Assembly: GCA_002070735.1 (NCBI GenBank)
Contig: MWDX01000028.1
Location: forward strand, 1 to 40,629
Source: Parcubacteria group bacterium ADurb.Bin115
Lineage (GTDB): Bacteria > Patescibacteriota > Patescibacteriia > Patescibacteriales > UBA12465
Reading direction: 5' to 3'
Length of the DNA stretch: 40,629 nt
In this document: positions 15,142-23,206 of the stretch, one piece after another
How the letters are laid out: each line of letters opens with the position of its first letter
How positions within the stretch are numbered: the stretch's first letter is position 1
Notes under the pieces: generated by a model
The model's database searches: none
The model's input: only the letters and a program-made list of their open reading frames with translations
What the model was told of the DNA's origin: nothing
Position numbers and translations under genes: made by a program

Positions 15142-15819
15142 TCACTGGATAATTGTGCCTTTAAAAACTTTATTATCAAAAAATTTATTTAAATTAACAA
15201 AATTACGACCATTGAGAATCACTACCCGCAATCGAGAAGATTGCGCCAAACGCGCCGCTATCGGGTCAAAGGGGGCATTTAAGCCCGGGTGCCACTCATT
15301 GCCAACAATCTGACGAAAATCATCCCAATTTATCTTTTTTATAATTTTGGCATCTGGATAACGGCGAGGATCCTGATTATAAACATAATCAATATTGGAA
15401 AGATTAATTACCGTTTTAGCTTTATATTTATTAGCTAATAAAACCGCAACGTAATCGGTCGACCAGCCGGGACGATAACCACCGGCCACAATAACCCGGG
15501 AACGGGTGTGTAAAGCTTTATCAGGATTAGTGATTATTTCTGGATAGGCGACATCTTTCAATAAAATTCTCAGTAAATGAGCATTAAGGCGGGTAGCATG
15601 TATTCCCAACCAATCCTGGTCATCTTCAGGAACCGTCTCTACGGCGGCAGCCGCTTGAACATATTGTCTGGCGGTGACCCCGCCACCAGCGACAATAATC
15701 AAACGATCGGAAGCGTCATAACGTTTAAGCACAAAACGACGGAAAGATTTTAAAAAATTAATATCGATCCCGGTGGCGGGAACAATCAGGGAACCACCGA
15801 CAGATAAAATATAAGTCAT
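15142..15819 (-). CDS. pyrH: Uridylate (UMP) kinase, amino acid kinase family
   Basis: With ATG 15819 the product has 225 residues. It shows MTYILSVGGSLIVP, LIIVAGGGVTARQY, a GGYRPGWSTDYVAVLLAN segment and LSNIDYVYNQDPRRYPDAKII. The form of these motifs is nearer to archaeal-type UMP kinases than to E. coli PyrH, a judgement from memory. It converts UMP to UDP. The stop is TGA, the only TGA stop among the recognised genes here, and TAG follows three codons later. It is downstream of recA on the same strand, 49 bases from its stop. Confidence 0.88.
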   Translation of the reverse strand: MTYILSVGGSLIVPATGIDINFLKSFRRFVLKRYDASDRLIIVAGGGVTARQYVQAAAAVETVPEDDQDWLGIHATRLNAHLLRILLKDVAYPEIITNPDKALHTRSRVIVAGGYRPGWSTDYVAVLLANKYKAKTVINLSNIDYVYNQDPRRYPDAKIIKKINWDDFRQIVGNEWHPGLNAPFDPIAARLAQSSRLRVVILNGRNFVNLNKFFDNKVFKGTIIQ

Positions 15820-15868
15820 AGCGTACAAAAATGGACGCCCGCTGCCAAGACATCCGTAATGATAAAAA

Positions 15869-16942
15869 TTATTTCTTAGTAGTGCTGGTTGATTCTATTT
15901 CTTTGCTTTTAACCTCAGCTAATATGGCCTTGCGCAAAGAAGCCTGTAGCTTATCGTCTTCCTTAATTGTTTTTTTAGCATTTTCGCGTCCGACTCCTAA
16001 TTTTATATCCCCAAAAGTATAGGAATTTCCGGTCTTTTTAATGACTCCATACTCAACACCAGCGTCAACCAAATCACCGGCCATGGAAATGCCCTCATTA
16101 TACATGATGTCAAATTCACAAGTTTTAAAAGGAGCGGCCACTTTATTTTTTACAATCTTCACTTTAACCCGATTACCAATAATATTCTCTCCCTGCTTAA
16201 TTTGAGCAGCGCGACGGACTTCCACCCTGACGGAAGAGTAGAATTTCAAAGCATTACCGCCAGTTGTAGTCTCGGGATTACCAAAAAAGACACCAATTTT
16301 ATTACGTATTTGATTAATAAAAATAACACTAGTTTTAGTCTTGGCAATTATCCCGGTTAGTTTGCGCAGAGCTTGGCTCATCAAACGCGCTTGCAGGCCC
16401 ATGTGCTGATCGCCCATCTCGCCTTCAATTTCCTTTTGCGGCACTAAGGCGGCGACACTATCTACAACAATAATGTCAACAGCATTAGAGCGAACTAGTG
16501 TTTCGACAATATCCAAAGCCTGCTCGCCGGAATCTGGCTGAGAAATAAGCAGCTCATTAATATTGACTCCGATTCTAGCCGCGTAATCTGGATCCAAAGC
16601 ATGTTCAGCGTCCACAAAAGCGGCAATTCCCCCTAATTTCTGCACCTCTGCCACAATATGCTGAGCCAATGTGGTCTTCCCAGATGATTCTGGACCAAAA
16701 ATTTCAATAACACGACCACGGGGGACACCACCGATACCGAAAGCAATATCTAAAGACAAACAACCGGTAGAGATGGCGTCTACATTAGTTTTTCTAACCT
16801 CGCCAAATTTCATAATCGCCCCTTCGCCAAATTTTGTCTTAATCTGTTCCATCGCATTGGCCGCCGCCTCCGCTTTCTTATCATTAACCATATAGTTAGC
16901 GGTTTCTTCTTTGACAATCACCGCCTTTTTTTCTTTAGGCAT
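15869..16942 (-). CDS. recA: Recombinase A
   Basis: From ATG 16942 the product has 357 residues. It has Walker A GPESSGKT at 83-90, [10 protein letters not shown], the loop L1 region with [29 protein letters not shown] and the L2 region [18 protein letters not shown]. RecA forms filaments on single-stranded DNA for homologous recombination. An in-frame extension upstream to 17023 is unlikely because it runs through a hairpin-rich leader and has no RecA similarity. The C-terminal tail is short and Lys/Ser/Thr-rich. No lexA or recX gene is adjacent. Confidence 0.96.
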   Translation of the reverse strand: MPKEKKAVIVKEETANYMVNDKKAEAAANAMEQIKTKFGEGAIMKFGEVRKTNVDAISTGCLSLDIAFGIGGVPRGRVIEIFGPESSGKTTLAQHIVAEVQKLGGIAAFVDAEHALDPDYAARIGVNINELLISQPDSGEQALDIVETLVRSNAVDIIVVDSVAALVPQKEIEGEMGDQHMGLQARLMSQALRKLTGIIAKTKTSVIFINQIRNKIGVFFGNPETTTGGNALKFYSSVRVEVRRAAQIKQGENIIGNRVKVKIVKNKVAAPFKTCEFDIMYNEGISMAGDLVDAGVEYGVIKKTGNSYTFGDIKLGVGRENAKKTIKEDDKLQASLRKAILAEVKSKEIESTSTTKK

Positions 16943-16949
16943 AAATATA

Positions 16950-16989
16950 GCGTCATAACGGCAGCCGCCGGCTATCCGCCCGTAGACGC
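16950..16989 (-). promoter_or_regulatory. GC-rich hairpin in the recA leader
   Basis: GCGTC (16950-16954) pairs with GACGC (16985-16989) around a GC-rich interior with ACGG/CCGT pairing. It ends 8 bases before the recA ATG. The rest of the 166-base leader has a possible -10 (TATAAT on the minus strand near 17073-17078) but no good -35. Confidence 0.35.
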
Positions 16990-17108
16990 AAATTACTTTA
17001 TTAATAAATGAATGATAACACACCGCCGCTAAACCCTTCCTAAAATATCGATAAACACTCAGTGTGGCTCAATTATTATACTATAAAAAATACTTTTTTA
17101 ATAGCTAC

Positions 17109-17582
17109 TTAAGGTTGTTCCGGCCTCAAATTATTGTATTCTAGCCAATATAAAGACCAGAAATTACGCCAACCATTGCTATAGACCTTTGTATCAAAAT
17201 ATAAAGAAGGGGCTTTGCTAAAAAAATTGGCTAAAAATTGCCTAAAATTACTATCAGAATTAAAGCTATCAAGAGTCGAAGCGCTTGCCATTGAACCTAA
17301 ATCTTGAGTAAACTCTTCTAAGTTTGAAACGGCTTCAGCAGCGACGACGCTATCTCTCTTATTTTCTTTTACGGTTTCCGAAGCCGAAGGAACGGCGATA
17401 TCGGCTAAACCGTTAATCATCTGCCGAGTCTTTTGCGCCGCCTTACTAAACCATAAAATTGATTGCGATCTGGTTGTCTCGGTGTTTTCATAACCACCGG
17501 TATCTTCAAACCAGACAGAAGCAAAAACCGTGAGAAAAAGGAATAATACGAGAATGATAATTTGCGAAATAATTCTTCTCAT
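17109..17582 (-). CDS. Membrane-anchored hypothetical protein
   Basis: This 157-residue protein begins with one hydrophobic segment (about residues 4-22, IISQIIILVLFLFLTVFA) after two Arg. The rest is predicted to lie outside the membrane. It has a Ser/Ala-rich middle and an aromatic C-terminus (WRNFWSLYWLEYN). I do not recognise the family, and there is no lipobox or catalytic motif. It starts just after the EndoQ-like gene and precedes recA in the same direction, so it probably shares their transcript. The C-terminal Trp/Tyr cluster is its most distinctive feature. Confidence 0.6.
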   Translation of the reverse strand: MRRIISQIIILVLFLFLTVFASVWFEDTGGYENTETTRSQSILWFSKAAQKTRQMINGLADIAVPSASETVKENKRDSVVAAEAVSNLEEFTQDLGSMASASTLDSFNSDSNFRQFLANFFSKAPSLYFDTKVYSNGWRNFWSLYWLEYNNLRPEQP

Positions 17583-17588
17583 ATATTT

Positions 17589-18848
17589 TTAAAATAAAGT
17601 TTTCAACTTGAAAAAATTATCAGGAAAAACTTGTATTAATCCATACTGCCCATCAAATCCGGGGATAATAGTAAGCTGCCCTTGGCGGACGCGCTCAATA
17701 CCAGCAGCCACTACAGGGTAATCGCTTTTTAAAATTGTTAAGTCTAAATCCATTAAAATCGAAAGCTCTGAATAGAATTTTTTAATCAACTCTTGATAGA
17801 CGATGTTAACTTTTATTGATTTACGATTCTTGACTTGTAAAGATTCAGCGATGATTTTATCTAATTCAACCAGACGTCGAAAAGGTACTGCCTTATCAGG
17901 CTTAAATCCTAAAGGGCGATCAGCTAATTCCGCCACACGGCTAGAAACGCCGATAATCAATGGTCGGCCACAGTGTGGGCAAAGATTATGTAGGCGCCGG
18001 CTTTCTTCTGGATTGCAGCTAAAATGACAATCACGATGGCCATCAAGATGATACATACCCTCCTCCGGATAAAATTCAATAGTCTCAATCATGCCTTCAA
18101 CATCGCCAGCCACTAGGCGCTTGTTCCCTTTAATTATTTGATAAATATTCTCATAACTAGCGCTTGTCAGTTCCATGACATTGGCTTCGCGACCAATATT
18201 TTCCAGACTGTGGGCATCGGAGTTGGACAAACATGTTAATTTATCAAGAGCGCTTAGGCGCCAATTCATTTCCGGGTCACTAGACAGACCCGTCTCATAA
18301 GCATAGATAAACTCCGTCTGTTCATGAAAACACTCTTCTAAAGAATCAAAACCGGACTTGGAACCGAACACGGCATACCAAGGCGTCCAAATATGAGCAG
18401 GGTAAACTAAAAATTGTGGATGGATATGTAAACAGAGCTTAACAAAATCTGGAGCGCTTATGCCTAAAATGGGCCGACCGTCTGAACGGATATTATAGGA
18501 AGCGCCAAGTTTTTCCTTTAATTCTTTAACCGCCTCTAAATTTGGAGCGTGGACGACCAGGTGCAGCCTCCTGACCTTGCCGCCGTCTTTATACACCAAG
18601 GACACTTCTGTGCTTAATAAAAAAAGAGTTTTGCTAGAACCATCTTTCAAATGATAAAGACCGGTGTTACCAATTTCTTCTAGTTCTTTGGAAATTGCCT
18701 CAAACCAAGCGGGATGGGTAAAATCTCCGGTGGCAATAATATCAACTCCTTTTGTTTGCGCTGTTTGGGCAATATTAACCAACGTCAAACGCGGCGAACA
18801 GGCGCGAGAATAACGAGAATGAAGATGTAAATCTAAAATCCGGCGCAT
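17589..18848 (-). CDS. PHP-domain endonuclease Q-like DNA repair protein
   Basis: This 419-residue protein has an N-terminal PHP metallo-domain: DLHLHSRYSRACSP at 6-19, GVDIIATGDFTHPAW, a STEVSLVY segment, YPAHIWTPWY and NSDAHSLENIGRE. A cysteine cluster near residues 277-300 (DCHFSC and LCPHCGRPL) follows, then RVAELADRPLG. This layout matches endonuclease Q, which cuts 5' of deaminated bases (uracil, hypoxanthine) and abasic sites in Archaea and some Bacteria. Relatives are often mis-annotated as UvrD helicases, but no helicase motif is present. The start follows the glmU stop by two bases, so they are co-transcribed. A role in repair of deaminated DNA is inferred from the family. Confidence 0.8.
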   Translation of the reverse strand: MRRILDLHLHSRYSRACSPRLTLVNIAQTAQTKGVDIIATGDFTHPAWFEAISKELEEIGNTGLYHLKDGSSKTLFLLSTEVSLVYKDGGKVRRLHLVVHAPNLEAVKELKEKLGASYNIRSDGRPILGISAPDFVKLCLHIHPQFLVYPAHIWTPWYAVFGSKSGFDSLEECFHEQTEFIYAYETGLSSDPEMNWRLSALDKLTCLSNSDAHSLENIGREANVMELTSASYENIYQIIKGNKRLVAGDVEGMIETIEFYPEEGMYHLDGHRDCHFSCNPEESRRLHNLCPHCGRPLIIGVSSRVAELADRPLGFKPDKAVPFRRLVELDKIIAESLQVKNRKSIKVNIVYQELIKKFYSELSILMDLDLTILKSDYPVVAAGIERVRQGQLTIIPGFDGQYGLIQVFPDNFFKLKTLF

Positions 18849-18850
18849 AT

Positions 18851-19591
18851 TTAAGAGACTAAACTCTCGGCAATTGCCAGCTCTTCCTGGCTGTTAATAC
18901 CCATCGCCTCACGAGGCTCAATATTTATTGTTCCAATTTTGCGTCCCTGCTTAAAAGCCATTGCTACTAGTGAGGTTAAATAATATTCTTTTGATCCGTT
19001 GTTATTATCAAGAAAATCAATATTATCCCACAGCCATTTATTATTAAAACACATAAAGCCGGGGTTAACTTCCGTAATTTTAATCTCTTCAGGCGAAGCG
19101 TCTTTAAATTCGATAATTTTTTCAATCTCATTTTTATTGTCCCTAACGATTCTTCCCCAGTGAAAAAAAATCTGATGCCAATCATCATAATCGCCTAATT
19201 CGGTCGGCATTATCGTCACGGCGTCAGTAATAAATTCTCCAAAATTTTTAATTGACTTGGCCGTTATAAAAGGATGATCGCAATACAAGACGATTACATT
19301 ATCTGTATTTGCTGGAATTTTTTGACGGGCACAAGCGACCGCATGGCCGCTCCCTAACGGTTGTTCTTGGATAACATAATCACAGTTATACTCCGCTAGC
19401 GCCTTACTAATTATTTCTCTATTATCCGGAGAAACCACGACAATGGGTAAATCATCAATATTAGAAGCAACAACCGATTCAATTAAATGAATAATCATCG
19501 GCCGACCATCAAGCTGAACCAATGCTTTTGGCAAATCTGAGCCCATACGCGTGCCCTTACCGGCCGCTAAAATAATGATTTTTGTCTTCAT
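18851..19591 (-). CDS. NTP-transferase, GlmU N-terminal domain only
   Basis: This 246-residue nucleotidyltransferase has LAAGKGTRMGSDLPKALV at 8-25, the QPLGSGHAVACA uridine-binding loop, LYCDHPFI metal site residues, IIEFKDA, EVNPGFMCF and GSKEYYLTSL. These match the uridyltransferase half of GlmU, which makes UDP-GlcNAc from GlcNAc-1-P. The left-handed beta-helix acetyltransferase half is absent, so acetylation must be done elsewhere, or the sugar may differ. Proximity to GlmM supports amino-sugar synthesis for cell wall precursors. Confidence 0.85.
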   Translation of the reverse strand: MKTKIIILAAGKGTRMGSDLPKALVQLDGRPMIIHLIESVVASNIDDLPIVVVSPDNREIISKALAEYNCDYVIQEQPLGSGHAVACARQKIPANTDNVIVLYCDHPFITAKSIKNFGEFITDAVTIMPTELGDYDDWHQIFFHWGRIVRDNKNEIEKIIEFKDASPEEIKITEVNPGFMCFNNKWLWDNIDFLDNNNGSKEYYLTSLVAMAFKQGRKIGTINIEPREAMGINSQEELAIAESLVS

Positions 19592-19648
19592 AACAACAAT
19601 TTTTCTTACTTTATATATTAATATTTTAGCATTACCGACCCAAAATTA

Positions 19649-19813
19649 CTACCCTGAAAAATTAGAGAATATTAACAAATTTATTTTAATATTATACAAA
19701 AATATGAAATCTAAAAACCATAGTACCATGAAAACAAAGAATAATTTGGCAAAAACCGCTAATTCTACCAACCATTTTTCCGGCCTGAATCTATTATGCA
19801 GCTGAAACACCAT
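19649..19813 (-). CDS. Possible 54-residue membrane protein
   Basis: In the 367-base gap between glmM and glmU, a minus-strand ATG frame of 54 codons encodes a basic start (QLHNRFRPEKW) and then one long hydrophobic segment (AVFAKLFFVFMVLWFLDFIF). It ends with TAG. A charged start followed by a single helix is typical of small membrane proteins. I do not recognise it. The remaining gap sequence near 19854-19958 encodes only a short tail in another frame. Confidence 0.45.
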   Translation of the reverse strand: MVFQLHNRFRPEKWLVELAVFAKLFFVFMVLWFLDFIFLYNIKINLLIFSNFSG

Positions 19814-19958
19814 AAAAATGGTTATTACCTTAATTTTTAATTACTTTCATCTTTAAGGCTTCAACTTCTTTTTTCTGCTCACATCAATAGAATTGAGCGT
19901 AAAAATATGGGCACAAACATTTCTTGGCTTTTCTCCTTTGGGAATCCGGCTTTTTATT

Positions 19959-21353
19959 TTAAGCAATAATTTCTTTAATCTTTTGAACTCGCCGAGAAGC
20001 TTCTTCATAAGTATTCGCCTCCGCATAAATTCTGATAATTGGTTCCGTGTTAGAAGCGCGTAAATGCACCCAGGAATCGGGCCAATCAATCTTCAGCCCA
20101 TCCATATCATTGATTTGTTCTCCCTGATAATGCTCTTTAATTTTTATCAATAAAGCCTTAACATCTGTTTCCTGGTTAAGATCAATTCTGTCTTTAATCA
20201 TCTGATATTGTGGATACCGCCTTTTCAACTCTGAAACACTAACTCCTTCTTGGGCTAAGAAACTTAAAAATAAAGCGGTGCCAACCAAGGCATCTCGACC
20301 GTAATGTAATTCCGGATAAATCACGCCGCCATTACCCTCACCGCCGATAACCGCTCCCGTTTCCTTCATCTTGTTCACCACATTCACCTCGCCGACAGCG
20401 GCGGCATAATAGGCGCCACCCCTCTTTTCAGTGATATCTTTAAGAGCTCGCGAAGAAGATAAATTAGAGACAGAAATTTTTTGGTAAAAACACGGGCAAT
20501 AATCATGCATAACATAATCTGCCACCGCCACTAGAGTATATTCTTCACCAAACATCTTCCCTTTTTCATCAATAAAAGCTAGGCGATCGACGTCGGGATC
20601 GACCACGATACCTAAATCAGCGCCGATATTTACGACTCTTTGCTTAATTTCTTCCAGAAATTGATCTAATGGCTCAGGATTATGAGCAAACTCACCATTA
20701 ATATCACCATTAATTATTTCGATATCTTTCACGCCTAAACTTTCTAACAGTGTGGGAATCGCTAAAGCACCAACCGAATTAATGCCGTCGACGACAATTT
20801 TAAAATTACGTTTGGCAATATCCTGAGTCCTCACCAACTTTAACGCCGTAATCGCCGCTATGTGGCTTTCCAGGGCATCATTAACTTTTATCTCTCTACC
20901 CAGAGAATCAATATCGGCATAAATAAAAGCGGAATTCTTAGCTAAGGTCAAAATAGCTTCTCCGTCTTCAGCGTTTAGAAACTCACCTTTTTCATTTAAT
21001 AATTTGAGCGCGTTCCACTGGCGAAGATTATGGGAGGCGCTAAGAATAATACCGCCTTGAGCTTTTTCCCTGATAACAGCCATCTCTACAGTAGGTGTTG
21101 TCGCTAAACCAACATCTAGTACGGATATGCCGTTAAAACGTAAAACCGAGCTGGCTAATTGATGTAATAAGGGGCCGCTGATACGGCCATCACGACCCAA
21201 AACCACAGATAAATCTCCAAATTTAGGGAATTTTTGCTTTAATTGCTGAGCATAAGCGGAAAGAAAAGCTACTAAATCCAAAGGGGTTAAATTTTCTTCA
21301 GGTCGACCGCCGATAGTTCCGCGAATTCCGGAGATTGATTTTATTAAGGTCAT
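19959..21353 (-). CDS. glmM: Phosphoglucosamine mutase-type phosphohexomutase
   Basis: This 464-residue alpha-D-phosphohexomutase starts SISGIRGTIGG. It has the phosphoserine loop GIILSASHNLRQWNALKLLN (about 99-118), the metal loop DPDVDRLAF, the sugar-binding loop GGEGNGGVI and the phosphate loop RASNTEPIIRIY. The variant around the catalytic serine, with SHN followed by RQWNALK, resembles GlmM of Bacteroidetes more than the usual SHNPxxDNGIK form (from memory). It converts GlcN-6-P to GlcN-1-P, feeding GlmU. Some relatives act on glucose or mannose phosphates. A TATAAT-type promoter lies 34 bases upstream. Confidence 0.9.
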   Translation of the reverse strand: MTLIKSISGIRGTIGGRPEENLTPLDLVAFLSAYAQQLKQKFPKFGDLSVVLGRDGRISGPLLHQLASSVLRFNGISVLDVGLATTPTVEMAVIREKAQGGIILSASHNLRQWNALKLLNEKGEFLNAEDGEAILTLAKNSAFIYADIDSLGREIKVNDALESHIAAITALKLVRTQDIAKRNFKIVVDGINSVGALAIPTLLESLGVKDIEIINGDINGEFAHNPEPLDQFLEEIKQRVVNIGADLGIVVDPDVDRLAFIDEKGKMFGEEYTLVAVADYVMHDYCPCFYQKISVSNLSSSRALKDITEKRGGAYYAAAVGEVNVVNKMKETGAVIGGEGNGGVIYPELHYGRDALVGTALFLSFLAQEGVSVSELKRRYPQYQMIKDRIDLNQETDVKALLIKIKEHYQGEQINDMDGLKIDWPDSWVHLRASNTEPIIRIYAEANTYEEASRRVQKIKEIIA

Positions 21354-21386
21354 ATTAATTTACTTTTAAAAATTGATATTATTAAC

Positions 21387-21415
21387 ATTATACGAATAAA
21401 TGAAAATAAAGCCAA
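21387..21415 (-). promoter_or_regulatory. Promoter for glmM
   Basis: On the minus strand, TTGGCT (21415-21410) and TATAAT (21392-21387) have a 17-base spacer. They start directly after the rRNA terminator. Confidence 0.65.
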
Positions 21416-21416
21416 G

Positions 21417-21446
21417 AAAAAAACACCGGATTTACCGGCGTTTTTT
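21417..21446 (-). terminator. Intrinsic terminator of the 23S-5S unit
   Basis: A GCCGG/CCGGT-type stem with a TAAA loop is flanked by A and T runs, 36 bases past the end of the 5S rRNA on the minus strand. Confidence 0.8.
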
Positions 21447-21476
21447 AAATAGCTTCTAAGTTTCCCATAAAAAACA

Positions 21477-21604
21477 CCATTGTTCTGGCGGCGACCTACT
21501 TTCCCAGGGCTCAGGCCCAAGTATCATCGGCGCTGGAGGGCTTAACTTCTGAGTTCGGGAAGGGATCAGGTGTGACCCCTCCGCTTTAACCACCAGAACA
21601 ATGG
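21477..21604 (-). rRNA. rrf: 5S ribosomal RNA with processing stem
   Basis: The minus strand carries the standard 5S sequence, recognisable from the CTGGTGGTTAAAGCGG start, the helix with CCGAACTCAGAAGTTAAG and the closing CCGCCAGAAC end. The RNA body is about 21483-21599. The flanks extend the terminal helix outside the mature RNA: CCATTGTTCTGG at one end pairs with CCAGAACAATGG at the other. The pairing continues imperfectly to CCCATAAAA on one side and TTTTATGGG on the other, roughly 25 bp in total. It follows 23S by about 60 bases and has its own terminator. Confidence 0.95.
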
Positions 21605-21767
21605 CGTCTTTTTATGGGTTTTCGAAGAGTTTTATTTGAAAAACAAAAGTGTGGGAAAATCTGACGACTTATTAGTACTGCTTTGCTCAATCCATTACTG
21701 GACTTACACATACAGCCTATCAAGGTCATATTCTTTAACCAGTCTGTGAAACCTAATCTTAGAGACA

Positions 21768-21798
<31 letters not shown>

Positions 21799-21941
21799 TT
21801 AACCGAAGGTAGCCACCCTGCAATGCCCTTGGTAGAACAACAGGTACACTAGAGCTTCGTCCTTCCTGGTCCTCTCGTACTAAGGAAGGGCCTCTTCAAG
21901 TTTCCACGACCACAGTGGATAGGAGACCGACCTGTCTTACG

Positions 21942-22576
21942 CATGTTTTCACTTATTACTAAGTGCATGGACTATGCTTTCATCCTGAAACGCTTTCAGG
22001 AGGCCGACGTTTAGTCTCTACGGGGTCAACTTATGTTTGCTGCGTTTTTTAGAATAATTTATCTTTACAAACTTATTGATTAAATCCATTAATTTAGAAA
22101 AATCTTTGATATTTTTTACTAAATCTTTTTTTCTAAAAATTTCTTCTAATTTGCGATTGATAATATATTCTAATATTCCGTCTTTTCTCTTACGCAAATA
22201 GCCACAACTTAACAAGTTACAAATTTTTGGAAATTTTTTTCATCTTTGGCTGATTGAAAGAGAGCTATGTAAGAAGCAATCTGAAAGCCATAATGATAAA
22301 CGATAAGTATCATTCGGTTTCAATCTTACATAAATACTACTATCACCATCGATAAATCCTGCTAAGTAAGCTAATTGAGTTTGCATTAATTTTAACATAA
22401 GCGACTTCCCTCGATATTATCCTAACATATGACAGGTTAATTTTCTATTGCCTGTTAGGATTCCATCGATATGAGTCAGCTTTTTATGCCAATATCAATT
22501 ACTCGATATTGCCGCCGTATATGATGTCTTACCTCTGGATTCAGAGCGTTTAATAGCCAATATTATTAGCTGCTAA
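21942..22576 (-). mobile_element. Group I intron at 23S position 2593
   Basis: Joining TTCAGACCGT (ending at 22577) to CGTAAGACAGG (starting at 21941) restores the peptidyl-transferase loop sequence of E. coli around U2593. The exon ends in U and the intron ends in G, as group I introns require. Core elements are visible: AGAGACTAAAC (R, GACTA at 22012-22016) and AAAGCATAGTCC (S, 21969-21980) form P7. The intron is 635 bases and carries a LAGLIDADG reading frame upstream of R. Site 2593 is the site of the Chlamydomonas reinhardtii chloroplast intron that encodes I-CreI. Confidence 0.88.
22018..22398 (-). pseudogene. I-CreI-like LAGLIDADG endonuclease with in-frame TGA
   Basis: From ATG 22398 a 126-codon frame reads YLAGFIDGDSSIYVRLKPND at residues 11-30. 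This aligns closely with the LAGLIDADG helix and first strand of I-CreI, with the catalytic Asp kept (D19). The segment GYLRKRKDGILEYII aligns with a later I-CreI strand. The frame is broken once, by TGA at 22240-22242 (codon 53), near the I-CreI Arg52/Trp53 pair, and then continues to TAG at 22018-22020. About 30 residues fewer than I-CreI remain at the C-terminus. The single stop suggests recent inactivation of the homing enzyme. Reading TGA as an amino acid is possible but not supported by the core genes. Confidence 0.75.
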
Positions 22577-22580
22577 ACGG

Positions 22581-22633
<53 letters not shown>

Positions 22634-22643
22634 GCTTTTCCAC

Positions 22644-22676
<33 letters not shown>

Positions 22677-23163
22677 GAACCAGGTCGTCGATGTGGACTC
22701 TTGGACCTGACTAGCCTGTTATCCCCGGAGTAGCTTTTATCCGATGAGCTTCCACCATTCTATATTGAATGGTCGGATCACTAAGTTCCGCTTTCGCGAC
22801 TGCTTGACCGGTAAGTCTCGCAGTAAAGCTGGCTTATGCCTTTACACTATCTCCCGGGTTTCCATTCCGGGATAGCCAACCTTTGTAAACGCCTCCGTTA
22901 CATTTTGGGAGGCATCCGCCCCAGACAAACTACCCGCCAGAAACTGTCCCCCGCTATGCGGGGTAAGAATTAAAAATAGGCAAGGGTGGTATCTCACTGT
23001 TGCCCGAAGGCTCCCACCTATTCTGAACATACATATTCCTAATTCAATATCAAGTTGTAGTAAAGCTTCACGGGGTCTTTTCGTCCAACTGTGGTTAACG
23101 AGCATCTTTACTCGTCTTGCAATTTCACCGAGTCCTTCGCTGAGACAGTGCTCAAGTGGTTAA

Positions 23164-23206
<43 letters not shown>

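Noticed and set aside
22240-22242. Genetic code change with TGA read as Trp or Gly
   Set aside because: All core genes are open from end to end with TGG for Trp and ordinary Gly codons. In ungapped alignment the TGA of the homing gene falls at the I-CreI Arg position beside the Trp. The membrane pseudogene also has a TAA. Mutation explains both.
22842-23105. Open frames inside the 23S gene (also at 24090-25173 and 25809-26151)
   Set aside because: They lie on conserved rRNA exon sequence. Their translations are by-products of ribosomal RNA, and only the two intron ORFs show protein family motifs.
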